DNA of 64,000 nucleotides, taken from Alteromonas lipotrueiana. GTDB lineage: Bacteria; Pseudomonadota; Gammaproteobacteria; Enterobacterales; Alteromonadaceae. Made by a program: the position numbers and the translations under genes. Positions 39,448 through 47,839 of this stretch are shown in pieces (the first letter of the stretch is position 1; every line of letters begins with the position of its first letter). The stretch spans positions 1-64,000 of the forward strand of contig NZ_JAESDK010000022.1 in the NCBI RefSeq assembly GCF_019249245.1, read 5' to 3'. The notes beneath the pieces were generated by a model. That model saw nothing but the letters and a program-made list of their open reading frames with translations, was not told the origin of the DNA and did not search any database.

Positions 39448-39455
39448 CTTGTTAA
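39448..39455 (+). repeat. Right 8-bp target duplication CTTGTTAA
   Basis: Identical to 36067-36074 and directly adjacent to the right inverted repeat. It overlaps the A-rich leader of the next gene. Confidence 0.92.
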
Positions 39456-39471
39456 AAAAGGAATCGGACTC

Positions 39472-41676
39472 ATGAACAGCGTCGGGGACCTCGATAAGAT
39501 CCGTCAAAACAAGCGTTTACGAAGTGTTTTATTACGATTAGATGAACTAGAAAGAAATGCCCGCGACGAGTTCGAAACTTTAAGCCAGACAGATCCTCAA
39601 TTGGGGGGATGGACAGATGATGTATGGCGATACCAAAATCGTAGCATCTATTTTACGAAGCCATTGGACGCAAATGAAAATCTAGTTACTGGAAAAACGA
39701 AAAAGTCCGATAGAGAGCCTGTAGACGGCGTTTGGGCAGTTATAATGCGACTGTGGGCTCTCAAAGGTATTAAAAACGGTAAAGTCGGGAGAACCATCTC
39801 CACTGAACTTGGGGCACTATCGTGGCTCGCCAACTCTGTATCATACATGGATGAGTCACTCATTAAGTTCAACCAATCCACTCTTGACGCAACCATCCCA
39901 GCACTTGAATTGCGCTTTAAGCGCCGTGGCCCATTTGAGCGCTATAAAACCATGGTATCCATTACTAAACAGTTGCTGATTCCTTTCAAAATTGTACCTC
40001 GGTTTAATCCTAAAGTTAACATGAAGAACCCAGCCCACGAGCAAGCTGATGTCACAACAAGCAAATACGAAGAACGCCGAAATAAAAAATATGATCAAAA
40101 TATAGACAAGTATTTAGGCCAGGTTAAAGCCAAATTTGATAACTTCAAGCACCTTAAAATACAAGATGAAGCCCACTCCCATCCAGAACCAAAAGAGGGT
40201 TATGATGAATTAAGACTCCTCGCGGTTCCTTTTTTGATGGCCTTCGGGTTACGCATAGGTGAATTGTGCAGGCTTACAGATGACTGCATCGAATATGACG
40301 AGGTTAACGAAAAATACTATCTGAAGGTTTTAACAGAGAAAGGCGAACTCCCAAGCGCTCGTCCAGTACCACGCATGTGGGAAGATGTCATCGTAAGCTC
40401 ATACAAGCGGATAAAGGAATTGACAACAGAACACCGTGCGTTCGCTAAGAAAGTAGAGCAAGATGCGTCTTCAGCTTTCCTTTCTGCTCTTAAATTTGAC
40501 TCTAGACCAGCTCAATTAACCGAAGCATTGAAAAAAAATGGTTACAATCCAAACTTATATTTCTTGCGTTCAGAAGTCAGCCCGTCACGTGAAGTGCAAC
40601 ATGAGAGCGGCATTTCATACAGCGCCTTGAGGATAAGATACGCAACGGCTGAAGTTGGCCTCATTAAATACAAAAGTCCCAGAGCAAAAAAAAATCAATC
40701 CCATACGGTGTACAGCAAAGAAAAAATATCGTCTATCGCATATTCAACGTACCAAGCTTATCGACAAAAAATTTACAACGAGAACCACATTGATGAGAAT
40801 AAAATTGGCAGCTTTTCATCGAAAAGTTTCTCTGTATCCGTCCCATTTAGTCAGCTTCTCTTTATAGTAAAAGATGAGACATTTACGAGCCAATCCTCAG
40901 GTCATGGATTCATCCCTCATCCAATGACAGCAAAGTCATTTTCGAGTTGGATATCAAACGACAAGTCTTCGAGGAGTAAAACCGTTTTTGAGCGATACGA
41001 TATAAGAGATGAGGACGGAAACGTAGTATCCATAAAGACTCATCAAATTCGTCATTGGCTGACGACTGCGCTTAAGCGTTCAGGGAAAAATGAAATGATG
41101 ATTGACCTGTTCATGGGCCGAACACCGGGACAAGGTCGACATTATGACTATCGGACATCAAAAGAACGCGCTGAAACTATTCGTGAGCGCTATTTGAGCC
41201 AGCCCCCACCAGATGATGCCCTTGGCCGGCGAATAAAGCGTATGCGCGACAACGATGTCCCTGAAAGCGAGATAGACTGGGTTCTAAACCATACAATGTC
41301 GGTGATTCACTATACTCCATGGGGTACATGCAAGAGAGACCTAGACGTAAGTCCTTGCGAAAAAGGTATGATGTGCCTAAGGGGAGATACAGGTGAAGGG
41401 TGCGAACATTTTGGTATCGACCCGGACGATCTAGAAGCAAAGCAAAACATCTTAAATACAAAAACTCACTACGAAAATCAGCTTGCCGCACTAATTCCAA
41501 ATTACCGCGAATTAACTGAAAAGCTCAATACAGAAGAACCTCTAGATCAGCATATTAAGTTTTGCATTGACACGGTAAAAGGATGTGAGAATGCTTTAAA
41601 GTCCTATGAAAACTGGACTGAGAAAAAGAACCAAAGAATAGACGTCGTTCAAGTATATGATCCGGAGGCAATGTAG
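39472..41676 (+). CDS. Tyrosine recombinase 3 of the module (IntB/GmtZ-like)
   Basis: A 734-residue recombinase. Its real start is ATG 39472, with AAGGA nine bases upstream in pre-insertion sequence; the open frame running up to 39292 is insertion-element DNA. The catalytic set is complete: Arg-261 (FGLRIGELCRL), His-524 and Arg-527 (THQIRHWLTTAL), FMGR as LGH box, and Tyr-558 or Tyr-560 (RHYDYRTSKE). A Cys cluster follows (CKRDLDVSPCEKGMMC, GCEHF), then a helical tail. It was originally overlapped by recombinase 2 (ATGA), so its expression is now disrupted or depends on transcription from the insertion element. The next gene starts one base after its stop. Confidence 0.87.
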   Translation: MNSVGDLDKIRQNKRLRSVLLRLDELERNARDEFETLSQTDPQLGGWTDDVWRYQNRSIYFTKPLDANENLVTGKTKKSDREPVDGVWAVIMRLWALKGIKNGKVGRTISTELGALSWLANSVSYMDESLIKFNQSTLDATIPALELRFKRRGPFERYKTMVSITKQLLIPFKIVPRFNPKVNMKNPAHEQADVTTSKYEERRNKKYDQNIDKYLGQVKAKFDNFKHLKIQDEAHSHPEPKEGYDELRLLAVPFLMAFGLRIGELCRLTDDCIEYDEVNEKYYLKVLTEKGELPSARPVPRMWEDVIVSSYKRIKELTTEHRAFAKKVEQDASSAFLSALKFDSRPAQLTEALKKNGYNPNLYFLRSEVSPSREVQHESGISYSALRIRYATAEVGLIKYKSPRAKKNQSHTVYSKEKISSIAYSTYQAYRQKIYNENHIDENKIGSFSSKSFSVSVPFSQLLFIVKDETFTSQSSGHGFIPHPMTAKSFSSWISNDKSSRSKTVFERYDIRDEDGNVVSIKTHQIRHWLTTALKRSGKNEMMIDLFMGRTPGQGRHYDYRTSKERAETIRERYLSQPPPDDALGRRIKRMRDNDVPESEIDWVLNHTMSVIHYTPWGTCKRDLDVSPCEKGMMCLRGDTGEGCEHFGIDPDDLEAKQNILNTKTHYENQLAALIPNYRELTEKLNTEEPLDQHIKFCIDTVKGCENALKSYENWTEKKNQRIDVVQVYDPEAM

Positions 41677-42072
41677 ATGGCTAACAGAAATTGGGAACCT
41701 AAAGCATTATCGTCCTTGCAGTGGTTTGCCGAAAATCCAGAATTTAAAGGTGAGTTTGGTCACCAGTATTTTGTCGATAATCTAGGTGTCAGCAGAATGA
41801 CGCTTAATCGCAGTAAGAAATACATGAAACGGTACCGAGAGGTGAAAGAAATACTCAAGGGCTACCAATCCACCGAGCCAAATACAGGCCCGGCTCCAGT
41901 TGATGGAATGAAGCAGAAACTTGAAAGTAAGAATAAACAAATTGAAGACTTAAAGAGTCAAGTTGAGGCGTTACAGTTACGGCTTAACGACTGCTACCAA
42001 ATGTTAGAAGACCACAATATAGACCCTCAGTTTGTATACACTCCACGACTTAAAAAGCACACAGAGGTGTAA
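41677..42072 (+). CDS. Small HTH/coiled-coil protein of the integration module (Srap/GmtX-like candidate)
   Basis: A 131-residue protein with an N-terminal helix-turn-helix-like stretch (FGHQYFVDNLGVSRMTLNRSKKYM) and a C-terminal coiled coil (about residues 80-115, KQKLESKNKQIEDLKSQVEALQLRL). No catalytic motif is seen. Its ATG follows the recombinase 3 stop directly, so it is part of the same operon. Known multi-recombinase elements carry a small accessory protein in this place (Srap in SE elements; GmtX in gamma-mobile-trio islands). The assignment is by position and architecture only. Confidence 0.7.
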   Translation: MANRNWEPKALSSLQWFAENPEFKGEFGHQYFVDNLGVSRMTLNRSKKYMKRYREVKEILKGYQSTEPNTGPAPVDGMKQKLESKNKQIEDLKSQVEALQLRLNDCYQMLEDHNIDPQFVYTPRLKKHTEV

Positions 42073-42073
42073 G

Positions 42074-42517
42074 GTGGCTAATCCCCAAGCAGAAAAAAAT
42101 TATCAAACATTCAGAGCCTTTGTGAAACTGCACTGCGTTGAAGATGATTGGGACGATTATGTCCTGCCAGACAAGCTTGATTTAAACAAGAAACGGATTG
42201 CGAGAGAATGCGAATTTGATCGCAAGAGGATTACGGGGAACACCAAGATCCTTAGGCTTTATAACCTAATAAAAAGGAAACTTGTAAAGAAAGGTATACT
42301 GGTCGCTGACTCTCGTTCAGGAACCGAAAAGCGGCAGCACGAGACTGCTTTGAAAATCGCTAGCAAAGACTCGAAACTTATTAGTTCTCAACAGCAACAA
42401 AATGCATCGCTACAGGCACAACTATACGACGTTACGAGGGAACTGAAAGAGGCTAACGAGAAGCTCAAGCGCTTGAAGGCAATAGAGGATTATCTCATGG
42501 CCACCGGGAGACTGTAA
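42074..42517 (+). CDS. Second small HTH/coiled-coil protein, unknown function
   Basis: A 147-residue protein starting at GTG 42074, one base after the preceding stop, with GAGG six bases before. The first half is basic and helical (NKKRIARECEFDRKRITGNTKIL, possibly DNA-binding). The second half is a coiled coil (QQQQNASLQAQLYDVTRELKEANEKLKRL). The architecture parallels the preceding protein, so the two may act together. The family is not recognised. Confidence 0.65.
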   Translation: MANPQAEKNYQTFRAFVKLHCVEDDWDDYVLPDKLDLNKKRIARECEFDRKRITGNTKILRLYNLIKRKLVKKGILVADSRSGTEKRQHETALKIASKDSKLISSQQQQNASLQAQLYDVTRELKEANEKLKRLKAIEDYLMATGRL

Positions 42518-42521
42518 CGGA

Positions 42522-44738
42522 ATGTTTGAAGGTCTCCTACAAATTAGAAAAGTTCGCAATAGAGGTCCATTCGGTGGGGTTATTTTATCTGCGGCCACCT
42601 TGGAGGCCAACCCCAAACGATATGTCGTTAAAGCTAATTGGAAAATGGCTCGATCCCCCAGCCTATTCAAAGATAGGCATATCTGGCGCGTCAAAGGCGC
42701 AGTCAAAGATGAAACCATAATTTGGAAAGACGGTACGACAGCGAATGAGCGCGTAATTGAAGCTGAGTCCCTCACGTTTGAAAAAGCAAAAAACGAAAAC
42801 CTAGTGAAGCTTCTCGCGCAATCCAGTGACTTCAAGGGGATTAGTGACCTTAAAGCAGAAAAACTTGTTGAATGTTTTGGAGATGGGTTAATACAGATCG
42901 CAATTGAGGGAGACATTGAGCGCTTATTGCCGGTCGTCGGGCGAAATGTAGCGGAACGTATCATTAGTGGTTTAAGAGAATACGAACAGCTTGGGACCTT
43001 GCAGCTTCTCGATGAATTAGGTGTGCCACCCCGTGTCGGAGAATCAGTGTTAGAAATTTGGAAAAATAATGCCTATGAGCAAATAAAGAAAAATCCATAT
43101 TTCCTTACTGCTTTTATGGCCGACATGCACATGGTCGATGGCTACGCAATCGACCGGCTAGGAATGGCACTAGATTCACCGCAAAGACTCATAGCGTACA
43201 CCAAAGAGGTGTTATTCAAAGCCTTTAATAGTGGGCATACCTGTCTTCCGGTCAATGAACTTAGGTATCGATTAAAACGGACTTTGCCTAAACCACTCGA
43301 CGCGGCTCAAGCGATAGAGGTGGCGGTAGCGCACGAAGAAATAATCGTTATTGGTGACTATGCACAAGTTAAGAGTATGGCAATAGTTGAAGCTACTGTT
43401 GCCGACATCATAACAAAATCGCAGTTCCGAGCGGTTTCAGATACTTTGAACAAAGACCTTAATCACGCGATTGAAAGGTACGAAAAGGACAGTGGGATTG
43501 AGTTGACGGACGAACAAACCAATGCGGTATTCCAGTGCTGCAAGCACTCTTTCACTCTTCTAACAGGTGGTGCCGGTTGTGGTAAGACAACCGTAATAGC
43601 GGTTATATGCTCATCTCTGGAGGCTTTAGGCTACACAAGCCAGGTCATCCTGCTCGCATTGGCTGGAAAGGCTGCACAGCGAATTACCGAGGCTACTGGC
43701 CGAGAGGCAATGACTATAGCGAAATTTGTGCTTGCTTTAGAGCAGGAAGAGATATCGGATGATGCAGTAATAATTGTCGATGAAGCGTCAATGGTCGATA
43801 TTTTGTCGTTACTTAAGATTTTAAAACGGTTCCCAAAAAACGGGCGTATTATTCTCACTGGTGATGAAGAACAACTGCCGCCAGTGGGGGTTGGTTTAGG
43901 GTTACATACTCTGGTCAACTTGCCATTACCCCATCCCCAATTAACTGCAATTCAAAGGCAAACTAAGGAATCTGGAATACCGGCAGTCGCGATGGCGATA
44001 AGACGTTACCCGCAAGCTCCCAGCGAAATTAACTTTGCACCATATACGGGAATACAAAATGGCGTTAGCTTTATTGAGTGCGAGGCGTCAGAGTTAAACA
44101 AACGAGCCTTGGACATATACCAAACATTAGGGGGAGATGGAACTTCCAATGAAGTTGTAATGGTCTCCCCAGTCAAACACCAGATAGGAGGTGTTGACGC
44201 CTTGAACTTGCTTGTTCATGACTCTCTCGCCAAAGGGGAGCCGCTATCCTTTAACTCCTCCGACTTCGGCTATTTTAATCACACCATACTAGGCAGTGCC
44301 TTACGTATTGGTGAATTGGTCATGTGTACTGTGAACGACTATGAGCACGATATTCGTAATGGGTCGATAGGAAAGGTTATAGAACAAAAGGGAAATGAGG
44401 TCATCATTGATTTTACTGGACGAATCGTGAACCTCCCTGCCTCCAAGCTTTGCTCTCTGGACTTTGCCTACGCATTGACTGTACACAAATCACAAGGTAG
44501 TCAATTTGATCGGGTTGTAGTGGTTGTTAAGCAGAGTCGAAATTTGGATAGGCACATGCTTTACACTGCAATCACAAGAGCAAAAAAACAGGTTGTTTTA
44601 CTTGGCGATCGAAACGCATTTAACGATGCTCTTTGCCAATCCAATGCCTTGAATAGGCACACTTTGCTTACACATCACTTCGAAGAGCACACTAGCTATC
44701 ATTCACTCGGGACGCTAAATAATGCATCAGCTTTCTAG
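42522..44738 (+). CDS. RecD2-like superfamily 1B DNA helicase
   Basis: A 738-residue protein. The N-terminal region resembles RecD2/YrrC, with an OB-like start and a helix-hairpin-helix region (FKGISDLKAEKLVECFGDGLIQI). Helicase motifs are Walker A TGGAGCGKTTV (about residue 350), Walker B VDEASMVD (about 418), GDEEQLPPVGVG, LTVHKSQGSQFD, and YTAITRAKKQVVLLGD (about 683). It is the last intact gene of the integration-module operon and may process DNA during element excision or transfer, or be the first cargo gene. It is not RecBCD RecD: no recB or recC is nearby. Confidence 0.85.
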   Translation: MFEGLLQIRKVRNRGPFGGVILSAATLEANPKRYVVKANWKMARSPSLFKDRHIWRVKGAVKDETIIWKDGTTANERVIEAESLTFEKAKNENLVKLLAQSSDFKGISDLKAEKLVECFGDGLIQIAIEGDIERLLPVVGRNVAERIISGLREYEQLGTLQLLDELGVPPRVGESVLEIWKNNAYEQIKKNPYFLTAFMADMHMVDGYAIDRLGMALDSPQRLIAYTKEVLFKAFNSGHTCLPVNELRYRLKRTLPKPLDAAQAIEVAVAHEEIIVIGDYAQVKSMAIVEATVADIITKSQFRAVSDTLNKDLNHAIERYEKDSGIELTDEQTNAVFQCCKHSFTLLTGGAGCGKTTVIAVICSSLEALGYTSQVILLALAGKAAQRITEATGREAMTIAKFVLALEQEEISDDAVIIVDEASMVDILSLLKILKRFPKNGRIILTGDEEQLPPVGVGLGLHTLVNLPLPHPQLTAIQRQTKESGIPAVAMAIRRYPQAPSEINFAPYTGIQNGVSFIECEASELNKRALDIYQTLGGDGTSNEVVMVSPVKHQIGGVDALNLLVHDSLAKGEPLSFNSSDFGYFNHTILGSALRIGELVMCTVNDYEHDIRNGSIGKVIEQKGNEVIIDFTGRIVNLPASKLCSLDFAYALTVHKSQGSQFDRVVVVVKQSRNLDRHMLYTAITRAKKQVVLLGDRNAFNDALCQSNALNRHTLLTHHFEEHTSYHSLGTLNNASAF

Positions 44739-44940
44739 ACAGGTTTTAAAGTTACTGGAAGACACATCCTTCCCTCGCTCGTTATGCCTAACGGGGAATG
44801 GGGTGAAGGTAAAACCTATTATGTCATGAAAAATTTAATCCCGAACCTAAAAAAGGGCCAACAAGAATGTGTTTACTTCTCTCTAACTGGTCTATCTAGC
44901 ATTTCTGACTTCAAGGTCCGATTGTTGCCTTTGCATCACT
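44722..44940 (+). pseudogene. Broken P-loop ATPase gene (KAP-like), frameshifted and truncated
   Basis: A start at 44722 overlaps the helicase stop and reads MHQLSRQVLKLLEDTSFPRS. Near 44780 a one-base shift moves the homologous reading to the frame containing NGEWGEGKTYYVMKNLIPNL and YFSLTGLSSISDF. A Walker A of the form GxWGxGKT followed by a SL-GLSS strand is typical of KAP-type P-loop ATPases, several of which belong to phage-defence systems. Similarity fades after about 44925, where unrelated sequence leading to the metal operon begins. It is therefore a remnant of a cargo gene cut by a later rearrangement. Confidence 0.55.
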
Positions 44941-45014
44941 CCGGCAGACACAGTTGCAGCTTGAAGTTGAACACGGTATTCTAACCTCGTTAATGTAAAT
45001 GGCTTAGGTTTGAA

Positions 45015-45356
45015 ATGCTTAGACTGGGATTTTTATTACTGGTGCTTGCTGCCGTTCTGACTCAAATCAGTCAGTCGGTTGCTGACGTGCATCAATCTCA
45101 CCAGTCATCTTCTGAGCAACACCTCAATTTTGAGCATGACGAATCGCACATCGATAAGCGAAACCTCCCTAAAAGTGGCGAAATCAGCTTTGACTGCCAT
45201 CATTGCTGTCACTGCCATGGTTCATTTCATTTATATGCCATGAAGGCTGAAAAAACTCTCGCGTTACCACGAATGGGCACAATACGTCCTGGGTATACTG
45301 AGTTTTACACTAACCCTCTATCATCTCCGCTGTTCCGGCCTCCCATCTCCTCATAA
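45015..45356 (+). CDS. czcI: Small His/Cys-rich periplasmic protein upstream of czcCBA (CzcI-like)
   Basis: A 113-residue protein with a signal peptide (MLRLGFLLLVLAAVLTQISQSVADV), many histidines (VHQSHQSSSEQHLNFEHDESH) and the cluster DCHHCCHCHGSFH. It ends in PLFRPPISS. Small periplasmic metal-binding proteins with this layout precede czcCBA operons (CzcI in Cupriavidus). Role in metal sensing or buffering is inferred. Confidence 0.6.
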   Translation: MLRLGFLLLVLAAVLTQISQSVADVHQSHQSSSEQHLNFEHDESHIDKRNLPKSGEISFDCHHCCHCHGSFHLYAMKAEKTLALPRMGTIRPGYTEFYTNPLSSPLFRPPISS

Positions 45357-45428
45357 CTGCCTAATAAGCTGCGTTAGCAGCGCAAGAAATCATTATTTTA
45401 CGCAGTAATATGACTGAGGAGTCTATCT

Positions 45429-46679
45429 ATGGGTCCGTTTTCGACACATAGCAAACGCTTGTTTGTTGCCGTAAGTCTGGCAATAAGTTCAAGCTACGCC
45501 AATGCACAACAGTTGCCCGAGCAATGGCAAAAAACTGTGCAGCAACACCCCAGTGTTGAAGCCGCTCAACAGCAGGCTGAAGCGCTGATCCAACAGGGCA
45601 AGCAATTAAATCAGCCTTTGTACAACCCTAGCTTATCGTCACGCTTAGAGCGCGAGGGTGACATCAATAACTACACTGTTGGTCTAAGCCAAACGCTGGA
45701 CTGGAGCACTCGCAATGAAGCAAGAGCCAGTCAGAGTGACGCCATGACGGCTATGGCAGTGAGTATTTATCGCCAGTCGGCGACATCGCATGCTAAAACT
45801 CTGTTGAATGCCTATGTGCAATGGCTGGATGCAAAACAGCGTTACGCACTGGCCGAGCAACAAGAGAAAATCGTTAAACAGGCGATAAGCTTGGTTGCCG
45901 AACGACGTAAAGCCGGTGACTTAGGTGCCGTCGACGAACAACTGACGGTACTCGCGCTAAGTCGGCAACTGCAACAAACGGCAGCGGCTTATCAACAACT
46001 GCAATCCGCTGAAGCAGAGTTAAACGCTCTGCTAACAACATCTGATGTCGGTCAACTCTCCATTAACGAGGAGCTATTTAACGTTGAACCTGCGTTAACG
46101 GCTCGTTGGCAACAACATCCAGCGTTAAAAGCCGCTTACCTGCAATGGCAATTAAAGCGCGCCAATGTCGACTGGAAACGCTCGTTAACCACCGCCAACC
46201 CAACCATAGGCGTCGAAGCGGGCGAGAGCGATAACGAAACAGTAGTTGGCTTATCATTCAGCATTCCACTACAGATTCGCAATAACTACAGCGATGCAGT
46301 ACGCGCAGCCAATAGCGAAGCTGTTGCTGAAGAAAAACGTTTGATTGCACTAAGGCAACAATGGCAAGCAGCACTGAAATCATCTCTTAACAATTATCGC
46401 TTTGTGAAAAAACAGTGGCAAAGCTGGCAAAAAGACTTTCAATCTCGGCAGGATGAGTCGATGCAGGTGATTGAACAGTCCTGGCTCGCCGGTGATCTAT
46501 CCACCACAGACTACCTCACCGCTGTGCAACAGCAGCTCGATAGCCAATTTGCAGGGATAGCGCTGCAAACACAATATCGGTTGGCCGCCATTGAATGGTT
46601 GTACCGTTCGGGCGAACTCAGTAAAGCGCTGACGTTATCGCCGTTAAGCCAGCCAACAAACGCAGAGATTGGAGAGTAA
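45429..46679 (+). CDS. czcC: Outer-membrane factor of RND metal efflux (CzcC, TolC family)
   Basis: A 416-residue protein with a signal peptide (ending SSYANA) and two long helical OEP repeats rich in Gln and Ala. It forms the outer-membrane channel for the following CzcB and CzcA. Start ATG 45429 follows TGAGGAG. The gap to czcB is 3 bp, so the genes form one operon. Confidence 0.9.
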   Translation: MGPFSTHSKRLFVAVSLAISSSYANAQQLPEQWQKTVQQHPSVEAAQQQAEALIQQGKQLNQPLYNPSLSSRLEREGDINNYTVGLSQTLDWSTRNEARASQSDAMTAMAVSIYRQSATSHAKTLLNAYVQWLDAKQRYALAEQQEKIVKQAISLVAERRKAGDLGAVDEQLTVLALSRQLQQTAAAYQQLQSAEAELNALLTTSDVGQLSINEELFNVEPALTARWQQHPALKAAYLQWQLKRANVDWKRSLTTANPTIGVEAGESDNETVVGLSFSIPLQIRNNYSDAVRAANSEAVAEEKRLIALRQQWQAALKSSLNNYRFVKKQWQSWQKDFQSRQDESMQVIEQSWLAGDLSTTDYLTAVQQQLDSQFAGIALQTQYRLAAIEWLYRSGELSKALTLSPLSQPTNAEIGE

Positions 46680-46682
46680 ACG

Positions 46683-47828
46683 ATGTCAGTAAAACCTTTA
46701 TACGCAGCAATAGCACTTGCGCTGAGCTTTTCGGTTATGGCGCAGGATGAACACGGACACGACGAAAAAGAAGATACCCACAAGGAAAAAGGCAAACACG
46801 AGCAATGTGAACATAAGGAAAGTGCAGGCGTGGAGCTATCCAGCAAGCAGCTGTCCATGGCGTATATCACCACGCGAACCTTGCAAACTCAAGTTATTGA
46901 ATACCCGGTTTATGCTCCGGGCGAGGTGGTTGCTAACGACTTTAACAGCTACATCGTGAGTCCGCGCATCGACTCGACCGTGCTCAAACGTTTTGTCAGT
47001 ATTGGCGACCACGTCGAAAAAGGTGAGCCGCTGGCAACCCTCTTCAGCGCGACCATGGCGGAGGCGCAAAGTCAGTATTTGGTCACACTTAACGAGTGGC
47101 AACGCGTGCAGTCACTCGGCGAGTCAACGGTGGGTGAAAAACGCTTTGTCGAAGCGAAAAACGCCTTTACCTCAGCGCAAGCGCAACTCAAAGCATTTGG
47201 TATGTCAGCCAGCGACATTAAGCGTTTAAGTAAAGCTAACTACCCTATCGGCGAATACCAACTGACCTCAGAAATTGGCGGGATTGTGGTTAGCGATAAC
47301 TTCAAGCAAGGCCAGCAAGTTAATGCCGGTAATCACTTGGTTGAAGTGCTGCAAGAAGAAACCTTGTGGGTTAATGCTCGTCTACCAGGCTCAGCTGACC
47401 TTAATGTGCAGTTTGGTGATCCTGTTACAGTGAGTGTCGACAATCAGCGCTTTGCGGCAAAAGTCATTCAGGAAGGCCACACAATAGACCATAAAACCCG
47501 CACCCGAACGGTACGACTTGCGGTAAATAACGAAAAGGACCAATTACACCCTGGTTTATTTGCGGATGTTTATTTCTCAGTCAAGTCGGATGGACCGGTG
47601 CTTGCAGTTAAGGACTCAGCCTTAATGCGGGCATCTGATGGTGACTGGCAGATATTCATTGAGCACGAACCCGGAAAGTTTGAACCGAAGAAAGTCGAAT
47701 TGGTTGATGAAAAGGGTCCGTGGAAAGTTATTCGAGGCGTTAAGGAAGGCACAAAATACGTAGACAACGGCGCGTTTTTCGTTCGCTCACAAATCGCTAA
47801 AGGCGGTTTTGACCCACATAACCACTAA
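46683..47828 (+). CDS. czcB: Periplasmic adaptor of RND metal efflux (CzcB)
   Basis: A 381-residue membrane-fusion protein. The signal peptide ends around SFSVMA. A His/Glu/Lys-rich segment follows (DEHGHDEKEDTHKEKGKHEQCEHKE) that can bind metal. Then come barrel-sandwich (VSPRIDSTVLKRFVSIGDHVEKGEPLATLFS) and alpha-hairpin regions. It links CzcA to CzcC. Confidence 0.92.
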   Translation: MSVKPLYAAIALALSFSVMAQDEHGHDEKEDTHKEKGKHEQCEHKESAGVELSSKQLSMAYITTRTLQTQVIEYPVYAPGEVVANDFNSYIVSPRIDSTVLKRFVSIGDHVEKGEPLATLFSATMAEAQSQYLVTLNEWQRVQSLGESTVGEKRFVEAKNAFTSAQAQLKAFGMSASDIKRLSKANYPIGEYQLTSEIGGIVVSDNFKQGQQVNAGNHLVEVLQEETLWVNARLPGSADLNVQFGDPVTVSVDNQRFAAKVIQEGHTIDHKTRTRTVRLAVNNEKDQLHPGLFADVYFSVKSDGPVLAVKDSALMRASDGDWQIFIEHEPGKFEPKKVELVDEKGPWKVIRGVKEGTKYVDNGAFFVRSQIAKGGFDPHNH

Positions 47829-47839
47829 CAGGAGGTTGT

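Noticed and set aside
39292..39471. Upstream extension of recombinase 3 to a 794-residue protein
   Set aside because: The extra codons lie in the ISL3 element and its target duplication. The native start is ATG 39472 with its own ribosome binding site.
42522..44738. RecD subunit of RecBCD
   Set aside because: The N-terminal helix-hairpin-helix region and absence of recB/recC point to the RecD2 family.
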